The notes below the pieces were generated by a model, which had not been told where the DNA came from, did no database searches, and was given only the letters and a program-made list of their open reading frames with translations. A stretch of DNA of 64,000 nucleotides from Bradyrhizobium sp. CCGUVB1N3. Its GTDB lineage: Bacteria; Pseudomonadota; Alphaproteobacteria; Rhizobiales; Xanthobacteraceae. The stretch lies in the NCBI RefSeq assembly GCF_024199925.1, contig NZ_JANADR010000001.1, forward strand, positions 8,125,501 through 8,189,500, read 5' to 3'. Positions 37,452-46,664 of this stretch are shown here, piece by piece (position 1 is the stretch's first letter; each line of letters starts with the position of its first letter). The position numbers and the translations under genes were made by a program.

Positions 37452-38096
37452 GAACCCTCCCTAAAAAGGCGGGTGGTTTCGCTATCGTGCGCGGAAGGCG
37501 CGTGATTTGCACCTCCAGCGCGCAATAGGTCTCGTACACAGCTCAATTGTGGTCATGGCTGCCTCCGGACCAGACAGATGCAAGTGGCCGCCCCGTCAGC
37601 TTCTCGTCAGATGGATGCGGCATACGCGACATACTGATGCTCGTGGAAGAGGCGACCAGTATCGGCGAGCTGGTCGCCCGCGCACTGGCACGAGCTTCGG
37701 CGGCACGCGGTGCATGCTCCACGGCGACGCACCGCGTGCCGATTTTTCCACCGTTGTGACGGCACGGCCTCTCGAATTGCAGGACGGTCGCACCGCCATC
37801 ATTGTAGCGCGAGCGCCGCTTATCGAGCAGGCGAAAATCAGCAAGGCAAAGAACCTCACGCGCTCGCGGCCGATGCGTTGCGTCTCGCGGTGCTTGTGCC
37901 ACGCGGCTGCCTCGCTCGCACCGACCTCGTCTTTGGTCCGGCGCATCTTGTCTCGGATGAGCGCCGCACGCCCATTTCTCCGGTTGGAAACAGCTTGGAG
38001 AATTGGATATGGCGCGGCGATCTGGGGTTCTTCCGCATATTTGGTGCAGGTCGCCTTTTCGCGTTTCATCGCGGGCGATTGTGCGTTGTCAGACGG
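37452..38096. other. Degenerate coding-like stretch, not identified
   Basis: The + strand has protein-like shreds in different frames, such as IRDILMLVEEATSIGELVAR, STVVTARPLELQDGRTAIIV and LRLAVLVPRGCLARTDLVFG. They suggest one decayed gene, but I cannot name the family. Confidence 0.3.
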
Positions 38097-38480
38097 TCGT
38101 CAGCAGCCCGTTTCTTGGTAGTGCATATCCTGAACGGCCATACATATGGCGCTTGATCGTCTTGAGCCGGTTGATCTGTCCTTCGACAGAGCTGTTGCTC
38201 CACGGTTGGGTGATGGCTGCCCGAACGGCCGCGATGTCGCGGCCGATACCATTTGCAAGCGAAGCCAGTTCGCTGCTCGAAGCATCCTCGATCCATTGCT
38301 CGAGACTCGCATCATCGTATTAGTGCCGTGAGGCGTCGAGGGAGCTCGCCGGCGTTCGAAAGCTCCGAGCGCAAGCTCATGGAGATGGTGAAGGAACCGC
38401 TGGGTCTGCTCATCGAGCCGTGCAGGCTCTTTGCTCAGGAGCCATGCGCAGGTCGGCAGCCCGGACTTCGAAGCGACGTC
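38097..38480 (-). pseudogene. ISL3-family transposase, C-terminal remnant
   Basis: The reverse strand reads WIEDASSSELASLANGIGRD, IAAVRAAITQPWSNSSVEGQ and INRLKTIKRHMYGRSGYALP. The S-V-E-G-Q-I-N-R-L-K-x-I-K-R-x-M-Y-G-R block is the hallmark of ISL3 transposases, including the last catalytic Glu. Upstream parts are in other frames or missing. Confidence 0.8.
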
Positions 38481-38973
38481 GGTGGTACTTATAAGAACCC
38501 GCATATCGCAGTGTTGCACTGGATGATCCGGAAGAAGCCGCCGAAATCATCATGCTCGCAAATCATTTGCTCCGTATTGTCGATGCGCGCGCGCCATCGT
38601 AGTTGGTCGATCCCGTGGCCGCTGAACGACTCCGCTCGGCGCGTCCGCTACGCGGACCGGTGCCGCGCGGCAATTTGGGTGGAAGCGCGTATCGCGTGAC
38701 ATGTTGCATGGGACGCAAGTGGATGAATGCGTGGCGGCGCTGCATGCCCACCTATGCGACCAGCCGCGAGCCGCTCAAACCTCCACTATCGTAGAAGCCG
38801 CAGAATGAACGTGCCGGAAAAGCTTGCGAAATTCGCTCGATGTCGCACTCGCCATACCCTTCAACACAGCATCGTGCCCGCGCCTGAGCTGACCAGACAC
38901 GTCGAGAGTATGCTGCAGCTTCCGGCAGAACTAATAGATTCGCCATCGTCATTGGTGGATCGCTTTCAGACGC
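38481..38973. other. Gene-free stretch
   Basis: No gene is recognised between the ISL3 relic and the tts box. Confidence 0.35.
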
Positions 38974-39001
38974 GTCAGCTTCTTGAAAGCTAGCTCTCCT
39001 A
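38974..39001 (+). promoter_or_regulatory. tts box upstream of nopX
   Basis: GTCAGCTTCTTGAAAGCTAG followed by CTCTCCTA fits the TtsI-binding tts box with one change in the central TCG. TtsI, activated by flavonoids through NodD1 and NodVW, would switch on the downstream nopX. Confidence 0.8.
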
Positions 39002-39509
39002 ACATGAGAACGTGGGTCTCTAGACGGCGCTGTCGCCTATTGACCGTAACGGAAATGAACGTCGGGCCTGGCGCGCAGGACATTGTGGCGACATTTTTGG
39101 TGAGCCGCCAGGCCGTGGCCAGGTCCCGGTCAACATTTCCATCAGGTCTTGCGTGTTGTTCGTCGTGAACACGGCGGCGCCACAAGACGCACTTGTGACG
39201 GTCATCAATGTCACATCCGGGGATGCACCATGTCGCTCAGCAACCTTTCGCCAGCCAGCAGCGGAAATCAGCCTCAGCCGGCGTTTACCCCGGGGCCACG
39301 TTGGCTCTGGGACCTTCTGCGCAGACGCCGGGCCTGACCCAGCAAAGTGCATTTTCGAACTTTGGATTGCGAGGCAGTTGAGTGAGCGCCTTACGAGATG
39401 AACAGTCACTCAAAGGTCGACGTTACCCAAAAGTTCGGCATCGTTCTGACCGATAGGTTGGACTCGGGCTCCTCAAACGACCTCCACCCTCACATCCGAG
39501 TATAATGCT
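39002..39509 (+). other. Long leader between tts box and nopX, with two tiny frames
   Basis: Small open frames at 39230-39337 (MSLSNLSPASSGNQPQPAFT ...) and 39399-39506 (MNSHSKVDVTQKFGIVLTDR ...) lie here. The first has an effector-like, Ser/Pro-rich start and may be a remnant of a secreted protein. Neither is recognised. Confidence 0.3.
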
Positions 39510-41318
39510 ATGCAGCTCAACACCTCTTCGTCATCCGCCAGCGCGGTTCCAGCTCTGTTCGTGCTTGCTCCGGAAAACACGGCCGTGGGTCCTTCCGTGC
39601 AGCCGCCCGGCCAGCAAGGCGACCCCTTCGAGGCCATGTTGTCCAGTTGCGCGCGGGAAGCCAAATCCGAGCTGCCGTCCCCGCCACCGGAGCTGCTGGA
39701 CCCAAAGTTGCCTGCGCCGGAGGATCCCTTGGATCTGCTGCCGGCGAATGTGAAGGCGGCGGTTAAGGCAGCGGAGGAGGGCGTTCCCGCACCGGAAATG
39801 TCGAACGTCACGTGGAATGGTGGCACGCTGACCAATGCCGAGTTGCAGATCGTGGCAGTGCTGAACCGCCACAAGGATCAGTTGCCCCTCTGGTGGGGAC
39901 ACATCACGCCCACCGACTTCGATCCATCAGTGCCGTCGGATCTGAAAGCCGCAATCCAAGGATTGCACCAGGACCGCAAGCTCTTCGCTGCGCTCGGAGG
40001 GACATCCGACTGGAGATCCTATAGAGTTGCCGATCGTTTGTCCAGCTTCTGCAGCAATCATCCGCAAGTTGCCGCCTTCCAGGAGCAGCAGGCGCACAGC
40101 TACGAGCAGAATTACATCCCCTCCGACGGTACCGGAAATGGCCAACCGTCAGTCATGACCGTGAACGACGCAATGCGCGAGCTTTACCGGTATTCCGACT
40201 ACCTGCCCAAGAATCTGAGCCTGGCTGATTTCCAACAGATCGTCGACGGCAACGCCCAAACTGGCAAGACCCCGCCGCAGGTGATCGCGGCGGCTCAATA
40301 CTTCCTCGACCACCCGGATGCCTGGAAGCAGCTGTACGGTGGTGCGATTGATCAGGTCCACAAAGAGGATTTCCTTCAAGTCGCTTCATCGTCGATGGGC
40401 CTCACGCAAACCGAGCTGAACACGCTCGACACGATCAACAAGAATCAGGGCGCCTTCTTTGGAGGCGGCGTGCTGACCCGGGACAAGCTGGCGAGCATGG
40501 CCGAGGACAAGAGTCTTGATCCGAAGGTACGGCAAGCGGCCTCGCAGCTGCTCTCGGATCCGCTATTGTTCGCACTGCTGAACAATTCGATTACGGGCTA
40601 CAAGACCCATCACAAGTTCTTCGACTTCGGTGGCGGACATAGGGTCGATTCCGGTAACATCAGCAACAACGACTTCACGAACTTCTACAGCAACATGTCG
40701 GCTGCGAACCGCACCGTTCAGCAGACGAAAACCCATGTTCCCAAAACCGAGGCCGAGCAGTCCGCGGTCGCGGACATGATGATGGGCGTGGCCGACCAGC
40801 CCGATATCAAGTCTGTGAAGAAGAACGGCGGAGCGCTCATGCACGCCCTCGAGGGCGCGAAGCCCCTACTCGACGAACTGCTTACTGCCGAATCGAGGGC
40901 GCTTGACTGGGCCGCCACAGCGGTTGGCGCGCTTGGCTTCATTCCGGGCCTGGGTGAAGTTGCCGATGCAGCATCAATGGTCCTCGAATGGGAGTCGCAA
41001 GGGGCGAATATTCTTCACGCCGCCATTAGCGGAGGCAATATGACGCAAGCGCTCGAAGAGGCCGGCTTCAGTGACGTGGCGCAGGTGGTGGGCTGTATCT
41101 CCGGCCCGCAGGTCAAACTCGCGATGCGCGAGGGGCTAGCGAAAGAACTAATTGAACGGGCCGCGAATGCCGGGGTCGACTTGGCGGTCTCGGAGGCGCA
41201 ATCCTATGCGGAGGACTATTTGAACAACCTGAAGGAGCACCTCGAGGCCGGTCCCATGCCAGCCGGATACGCTCCGAGCCAGGTTGGCACGACGGCATCG
41301 TCGCAGAAGGTGGCCTGA
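39510..41318 (+). CDS. nopX: Type III translocon protein NopX (HrpF/NolX family)
   Basis: A 602-residue product, about the usual NopX length. The Ser/Pro-rich N-terminal 85 residues are a secretion region. WNGGTLTNAELQIVAVLNRH at residues about 100-120 is the family signature, with repeats such as TPPQVIAAAQYFLDHP and DPKVRQAASQLLSDP. Two hydrophobic stretches near the C-terminus (ALDWAATAVGALGFIPGLGE and the segment after it) fit membrane insertion. NopX forms the pore through which rhizobial effectors enter the plant cell. Its own tts box lies 500 bases upstream. No other type III structural gene is nearby, so this is a detached copy or the main cluster lies elsewhere. Confidence 0.88.
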   Translation: MQLNTSSSSASAVPALFVLAPENTAVGPSVQPPGQQGDPFEAMLSSCAREAKSELPSPPPELLDPKLPAPEDPLDLLPANVKAAVKAAEEGVPAPEMSNVTWNGGTLTNAELQIVAVLNRHKDQLPLWWGHITPTDFDPSVPSDLKAAIQGLHQDRKLFAALGGTSDWRSYRVADRLSSFCSNHPQVAAFQEQQAHSYEQNYIPSDGTGNGQPSVMTVNDAMRELYRYSDYLPKNLSLADFQQIVDGNAQTGKTPPQVIAAAQYFLDHPDAWKQLYGGAIDQVHKEDFLQVASSSMGLTQTELNTLDTINKNQGAFFGGGVLTRDKLASMAEDKSLDPKVRQAASQLLSDPLLFALLNNSITGYKTHHKFFDFGGGHRVDSGNISNNDFTNFYSNMSAANRTVQQTKTHVPKTEAEQSAVADMMMGVADQPDIKSVKKNGGALMHALEGAKPLLDELLTAESRALDWAATAVGALGFIPGLGEVADAASMVLEWESQGANILHAAISGGNMTQALEEAGFSDVAQVVGCISGPQVKLAMREGLAKELIERAANAGVDLAVSEAQSYAEDYLNNLKEHLEAGPMPAGYAPSQVGTTASSQKVA

Positions 41319-41848
41319 CGGGCGCACTTGCAGTCCTCGACGTGGAGGGCTGCGCACTGCTGATGGTTCAGGTTAACTCGCTGTGAGGGAGAAAGCGCGA
41401 GAGCGTTAGCTTTCCTTGCGTCGAATCTGAATTGGCTTTCGCGTTCAAATCGTCCGTCGGCGCACCCAGCGTCTCCGACGAGAGTGACATGGCAAGACCG
41501 GCGCACCATATGGGCTCGTCCTGGAGTGCTGTCCGCTACGTTTCATTGCGCCCGAGAGGACCAGGTGCTCAACGGTCTGGGGACGCACATGCGCTGTTGC
41601 GCCCCCGCGAGCGACCAGCGGTGCGGGCCTACAGCATGCGTTTGGGTTCGACCACAGACGTGCGGCTTGTTCCTACCACCACAGGCCTTGTCTGGTAGAC
41701 AACATCGCCATCGAAAAAAAAGCCGGGATGCGCATCGCAGCCGCTGGCCTAGATCCTGCACACCACAAGCAGCGCGGAAGTGACGCCACGACGTCAGCCG
41801 TTCGAGCTACGTTGCCGATGGCGCGAGCGTCGTGTGTTCGAGGGTGAT

Positions 41849-42898
41849 ATGGGATCTGGATTCCTTTCGTGGGGTGCCGCAACAGTTGCACTCGTGGGAT
41901 GCGGTGTCACTTATTCGGCAGATCTGGAGCCGGCGATGAAAGTCCCGCCAGCACAGTGGAGCTGGACCGGAGGCTATATCGGCGTGCACGGCGGCGGTGG
42001 CTATGGCCGCACATCCTTCAGTGACCCCTACGGCCCGTTAATCGATGGCGACATCGTCAAGACGCCTGCGTTCCTGGCCGGAGGGCACATCGGCTACAAT
42101 TGGCAAACGAACGGGTGGGTTTTCGGTGCCGAATTAGACGCGAGCCGTGCTGTTTCCGATGGCACAAACAGCTGCCTTGCTTTCTCAGGCAATGTTGTGA
42201 TCGCTACCTGCAATGCAGGTCCGAACGTTTTTGTCACAGGGGCCGCTCGTGTCGGCTACGCTTTTGGCCCGCAGGGCCAAACGCTGGCCTACATCAAGGC
42301 AGGGGTGGCCTGGCAAAACAATCGCGGCGATATCGCCAACAAGAACGAATTCCAGGATGGAAGCTTTGCCGGCTACCCACGACGAGTAACGGAGTTCGAT
42401 TACGGCCGTTTAGCTCGGCTACCAGGCGATCGGGGCTCGCTTCGCGCCCGCCGCGCCCGGCGGCGACTTCTCGCCGCTCACGACAGATGCCGCCATGCTG
42501 CGCGAAACCATCCGCCGCATCGACGACACGGGTGTGCGGTGTTCGACGTCGAGACCGCGCGCCTGGCTGCTGATTTCGAGCCAAATCGCTTCGCCGCCTT
42601 CCTCGAAACGGCGGGCACGCTGAAGGCGCGCGCGATCCTCATCGCCGGCGACGATCCGGACGAAGCGCGCCTGACGGAATGGTTCGCAAAATTCTACCGC
42701 GCCGCGGCGCCTTACGGCCTCACCGCCGATCTCGAATTCACGCCGTGGACCGCAGTCAAGGACGCGACGGCAGCTTTGCGGATTGTGACCAGCGCGAATG
42801 AGCCGAACGGACGGGTGCTGATTGACGTACTGCATGCCGCACGCTCCGCGACCAGCCTCGACGATATTGCGAGCCTGCCGCGCCGCTTGCTGAGCTAG
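41849..42898 (+). CDS. Chimeric ORF: outer-membrane beta-barrel start joined to foreign sequence
   Basis: ATG 41849 follows GAGGG. Residues 1-24 are a signal peptide; the mature part (WTGGYIGVHGGGGYGRTSF, GGHIGYNWQTNGWVFGAELD, VTGAARVGYAFGPQGQTLAY) is the Omp25/RopB-like eight-strand barrel common in Bradyrhizobium. After about residue 172 the barrel breaks off and the frame runs into sequence of an isomerase gene, first out of phase and later in phase (VFDVETARLAADFEPNRFAA). A deletion or insertion near 42400 made the join. The barrel lacks its last strands and should not fold in the outer membrane. Confidence 0.6.
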   Translation: MGSGFLSWGAATVALVGCGVTYSADLEPAMKVPPAQWSWTGGYIGVHGGGGYGRTSFSDPYGPLIDGDIVKTPAFLAGGHIGYNWQTNGWVFGAELDASRAVSDGTNSCLAFSGNVVIATCNAGPNVFVTGAARVGYAFGPQGQTLAYIKAGVAWQNNRGDIANKNEFQDGSFAGYPRRVTEFDYGRLARLPGDRGSLRARRARRRLLAAHDRCRHAARNHPPHRRHGCAVFDVETARLAADFEPNRFAAFLETAGTLKARAILIAGDDPDEARLTEWFAKFYRAAAPYGLTADLEFTPWTAVKDATAALRIVTSANEPNGRVLIDVLHAARSATSLDDIASLPRRLLS

Positions 42899-43165
42899 GC
42901 CCAGCTCTGCGATGCACCCGCAGGCATCTCCGCCAGCAATGACGAGCTGATCCAAACCGCGCGCTGCGCCCGGCTTCTGCCGGGCGACGGCGGCATCGAT
43001 CTTGGCGGGATCGTCCGTGCGCTGCCGGACGATCTTCCACTCAGTCTCGAGATTCCGAACGACGAATCGCTTCCGAAGATTGGTGCCGAGGAATGGGGAC
43101 GACGCGCGCTGGCCGCAGCCCGCAGGATCGTCGCAGACGTGACAACCGGAAAGGCGAACGCATGA
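42425..43165 (+). pseudogene. Sugar-phosphate isomerase/epimerase-like TIM-barrel gene, broken
   Basis: Frames across this stretch read PLTTDAAMLRETIRRIDDTG, VFDVETARLAADFEPNRFAA, GRVLIDVLHAARSATSLDDI, then a TAG at 42896, then LCDAPAGISASNDELIQTAR and GAEEWGRRALAAARRIVADV. This is the xylose-isomerase-like TIM-barrel family. The start is lost in the join with the barrel gene, and one nonsense codon is present. The end overlaps the SDR start (ATGA), so the two once formed a catabolic operon. Confidence 0.6.
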
Positions 43166-43908
43166 GCGAGTTTAAAGGACGTGTTGTGATCATTTCCGGC
43201 GGCTGCGGCGGCATCGGCCAGGCTGTTCGCATGCGGCTCGCTGCCGCTGGCGCGACCGTTGTCGTCTGGGATCTCGCCAATGCTGCCGACGATCGAATCG
43301 ATCTGACCGACGAGGCGGCTGTCAACGGCGCCATGGCGCGCCTGTTGGAGCAGTTCGGCCGCATCGATGTCCTCGTCAACGCCGCAGGTATCACCGGCCC
43401 AACCGTCAACATTGAGCAGTACAGCCTTGCCGAATGGCGGCGTGTGCTCGATGTGAACCTCACCAGCACCTTCCTCTGCTGCAAGGCAGCGATCGCTCCG
43501 ATGCGACGGCAGAACGCCGGTCGCATCGTCAATCTCGCCTCGATCGCCGGCAAGGAAGGCAATGCCGGCATGACCGGATACTCCTCGGCTAAGGCTGGCG
43601 TGATCGCGCTGACGAAATCACTCGGCAAGGAATTGGCTGCGACGGAAGTCCGGGTCAATGCGGTTGCCCCTGCGGTGATCGCTACCGATATCGTCAAGCA
43701 GATGTCGGATGACGCCTACCGCAGTGTGCTGGCCAAGATCCCGCTCGGACGCGCCGGCAGGCCGGACTCGACAGTTATATCAGGAGCGGTCTTCTTCCTG
43801 CATCGGAGGCTCCTCCCTGACTTGCGCCGCCCTTCGGGCGTAGCCTATTTTATTGAGAATCGGAACCGGAACCGGCGCGCAATCACCCCGATTGCGCGCC
43901 TCGATTGA
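43162..43908 (+). CDS. Short-chain dehydrogenase, C-terminus replaced
   Basis: Residues 1-200 are a normal SDR: Rossmann motif SGGCGGIGQ (13-21), NAAGI, the catalytic Ser in NLASIAG and YSSAK (Tyr-x-x-x-Lys). After PLGRAGRPDSTV the usual FLASDEASFITG-type end is replaced by unrelated sequence (FLHRRLLPDLRRPSGVAYFI ...). The substrate-binding helices and dimer contacts are lost, so activity is doubtful. It follows the broken isomerase gene with a four-base overlap. Confidence 0.75.
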   Translation: MSEFKGRVVIISGGCGGIGQAVRMRLAAAGATVVVWDLANAADDRIDLTDEAAVNGAMARLLEQFGRIDVLVNAAGITGPTVNIEQYSLAEWRRVLDVNLTSTFLCCKAAIAPMRRQNAGRIVNLASIAGKEGNAGMTGYSSAKAGVIALTKSLGKELAATEVRVNAVAPAVIATDIVKQMSDDAYRSVLAKIPLGRAGRPDSTVISGAVFFLHRRLLPDLRRPSGVAYFIENRNRNRRAITPIARLD

Positions 43909-44596
43909 GAGAGACAACGAGCGCCAGCAAGTTCGCGTTTCGGACGATCCTGCGTGTCGTTGGTTACACGACACTGGACACTATTGTCCCTGTCGTCAGA
44001 GACGTAGGTTGATAATTGCTGTGAATGAACTCCCGCTTGAAGGCCGATAGAGCAAGTCAAATTGTGAGTCATTGGGCCTGCTGCGCGCGGAGCTTGAGCG
44101 TGACACGTGACATGAAGCTCATGGGATGCGCGTCAATCCGACAACTGTCGCGAAAAATATACGTCTGAGGTCAGCTCATCAGTAAGATCGCCGCCAGATA
44201 AGGCTGGGGAGCCATTTAGGCGAAGCGGCGTATCATCGGTCGCACAAACCTAGCATCGCGTCACATTAGGGACGTGCAAACGAGATCTCTCGTCTAGCCG
44301 AGTGTAGGACATCGCAAATCGGAGCGAAATTCGCGCCGCCAGGAGGAGAGGTTTCACAGCTGCGATCCGATCCTCGTCTCAGCCGTAAACCGCTTGCACA
44401 GCCCGCGGAAGGCAAAGAAGCGGTGGCAAGGGCCGTTGTACGTCCTGAGACGCTCGACCTTAATGCCGAGTTCTCCCGCCCACCTCGAAAAGAATTCGAT
44501 TAGCCGGAACTATCTTCAGCAAATGGATGCAGACGTGGATCACGCCCGACAGCCAGTGCAGGTCGGCGAGGTCTTAGAAACCTATACCCGTGCGGC
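43909..44596. other. Gene-free stretch
   Basis: No gene recognised. A short protein-like shred on the reverse strand near 44360-44480 (LGIKVERLRTYNGPCHRFFA) may be a fragment of a transposase or integrase. Confidence 0.3.
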
Positions 44597-45892
44597 TCAT
44601 CCGCGGGGCTGCATGGTCGTTTTGGCAGCCACGAATTGCGCGATGAGAACAGTCTCGATAGCCGCAATGTCGTTGCCATCATGCGCTCGGGGCGTTCGGG
44701 AACAAATGCCAGGCGAGCCGATGTCGACAATAGCGTCGCTCCAGGCGATACAATCGCGTCCAGCCGCCTTCGCTTCGTACAACGCCCGGTCTGCCTCCTT
44801 CATGAGGGCTTGTGCATCGCCGTCGAAATGATCACGCCATGCGGCCCCGATGCTGATACTGACGTTGCGGCCGGGTAAGCCAGGGTGAGGCAGATCAATG
44901 CTGGAGACGGCGGTTCTCAGACCTTCGCACACCCGCTCCAGTTCCTCCCGATCGCGTGAGGCGACCATCGCTGCGAATTCCTCACCGCCATACCGGGCGA
45001 TACTGACGCCTTGCTTACGCGCTTCCTGGGCAAGTGCCTGAGCGATCATCCGGAGGCATACGTCTCCGGCAATGTGCCCAGCTTTGTCGTTGTACTTCTT
45101 GAAGTGGTCAACATCGATCACGATTGCGCCCATGCTCTGCCGTTCTCCATCAGCGCGCAGCCGGGCAGCCTCACTTTCGAAGAAGCGTCGGTTCGGCAGC
45201 TCCGTCAAAGCGTCGGTGTTGGACAACCGGAGGAGCTCCTGGTTCATCTGGTTCAATTCCGTCGCAGCCTGCTCGTATCGAAGTGATTCGAGAAACCTCC
45301 GGCGTCGGTCGACATCATTCTTGCGGACGATCAAAAATACCGTCAGGGACGCAGCCGAGCCAATGATCGTATCGCTGATAAAATGGCCAGGGTCGCCCCC
45401 AAACAATAGCGGGAGGGTTGGGTGCAGAACAGCGCCAACCAAGCAGGTAACGAGTCCGGCGCGAAGCGGGATCGGGACCGCTGCAAGGCAGACGCTGAAC
45501 AACGTGATGGCCGCAAGCATGTAGTTTTCCTGCGTTGCCGGCGGCGCAGCAATACCTGCGAACTCGACGACGGACATGATCGAGACGCTGGCGCCGCCAT
45601 AGGCATAGCCGGTCAGCACGGCGTTGCGTGACCTAAAGCCGAAGATCGCAACTCCCAGGCAGAACAACGCAGCCAGGCAACGCCACGGCCATACGGCGGA
45701 GAAGATATCGATACTGGTCGCTCGATCGAAGCCAATTGCCGCAAGCGTCAGGGCACCGCAAACCACCGACGCGCGCGCCATGTGGCGGGCCATCGAACGC
45801 CCTGAGCGACCTTCATAGGACGCCTCGAGGGTCGGTCCAAATGACCAACCGGATACGCGTGCAATTTCGCTATCGAGTTCGGTTCGATCCAT
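44597..45892 (-). CDS. Membrane-bound diguanylate cyclase (GGDEF)
   Basis: ATG 45892 is used; the codon before it is TTG in frame. The 431-residue product has a variable N-terminus, then about six hydrophobic segments between residues 45 and 195 (SVVCGALTLAAIGFD, CLAALFCLGVAIFGF, VTCLVGAVLHPTLPLLFGG), a coiled linker, and a GGDEF domain. That domain has TDALTELPNRRFFE, MGAIVIDVDHFKKYNDKAGH and the active-site loop RYGGEEFAAMV. It makes cyclic di-GMP from two GTP at the inner membrane. No RxxD inhibitory site stands out. Intact, single gene. Confidence 0.9.
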   Translation of the reverse strand: MDRTELDSEIARVSGWSFGPTLEASYEGRSGRSMARHMARASVVCGALTLAAIGFDRATSIDIFSAVWPWRCLAALFCLGVAIFGFRSRNAVLTGYAYGGASVSIMSVVEFAGIAAPPATQENYMLAAITLFSVCLAAVPIPLRAGLVTCLVGAVLHPTLPLLFGGDPGHFISDTIIGSAASLTVFLIVRKNDVDRRRRFLESLRYEQAATELNQMNQELLRLSNTDALTELPNRRFFESEAARLRADGERQSMGAIVIDVDHFKKYNDKAGHIAGDVCLRMIAQALAQEARKQGVSIARYGGEEFAAMVASRDREELERVCEGLRTAVSSIDLPHPGLPGRNVSISIGAAWRDHFDGDAQALMKEADRALYEAKAAGRDCIAWSDAIVDIGSPGICSRTPRAHDGNDIAAIETVLIAQFVAAKTTMQPRG

Positions 45893-46147
45893 CAAGTTGT
45901 GCGCCAGGATTGCTCAAGATCCCGCGGATGGTGCTCCAAGACAGGTTAAGGATAGGTCAGTGCGGACAACCGTTAATATGCAAGCTCGACACGCAAACTC
46001 GCCGCGGGCGGTCATGGTTGATGATCGGTTATCGACGTTCGTGAGGTACGACACCAGGGCACGTCAAAGCGAAGTCAAGCCCGTCGCGTACGGCGCTGAC
46101 TCGCACTATTCAGTTATGTTCTGGGCTTGGCTCAATCGCGGTGGTGC

Positions 46148-46336
46148 TCAGCTGCGATAAGACGGCTCTTCGCGATCGAGGATCCGCTTCAGGCTTTCGA
46201 GATGCTGTAGGGCCGAAGCAGCGTCCCCGTCGCGCATCTGTTTGGCGGCCGCCGCGGCGATGTTTGGCGCAACAGGACGCCGCCTCAAGGTTCTCACCTG
46301 CATGCTTCCGCCGCCATGATCCCCAAAATCGTCCAC
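46148..46336 (-). CDS. Hypothetical small protein
   Basis: A 62-residue frame (MDDFGDHGGGSMQVRTLRRR ...) ending in a helix with ALQHLESLKRILDREEPSYR. Composition is protein-like and the inner Met12 is a possible start. No family recognised. The remaining DNA from 45893 to 46595 holds nothing else that I can name. Confidence 0.35.
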   Translation of the reverse strand: MDDFGDHGGGSMQVRTLRRRPVAPNIAAAAAKQMRDGDAASALQHLESLKRILDREEPSYRS

Positions 46337-46595
46337 TCGGTTCCCTGAAGACCCCGGATTGGTCGAGGTGGTCAGTTAAGTATCGGCAGACACTTGGGAT
46401 CGGCGAGGACCGCGACTGTCCTTTGCTGCCTTTTAGTGGTTCCAACTCGTTCCAGCGTCAGCACCATTTGATGAACCGAGGATCGGCTGACGCGGAATAT
46501 TCCCCGATGTCGGCTTCTGCCGGAGGCCTGCGGTTCAGCTTCATATAGGCATCGCGCTGTCGGCCATGCTTGTCCCGCGCTCGGGGTCTATTTCA

Positions 46596-46623
46596 GTCAG
46601 CTTCTCGAAAGCTAGCTCTTGTA
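46596..46623 (+). promoter_or_regulatory. tts box upstream of repeat-type effector
   Basis: GTCAGCTTCTCGAAAGCTAG followed by CTCTTGTA is an excellent match to the TtsI-binding consensus, 42 bases before the effector start codon. Confidence 0.88.
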
Positions 46624-46664
46624 GTTGTGATCTTCTCCGGTGACCTCGTGGACGTGAGGCTGGC

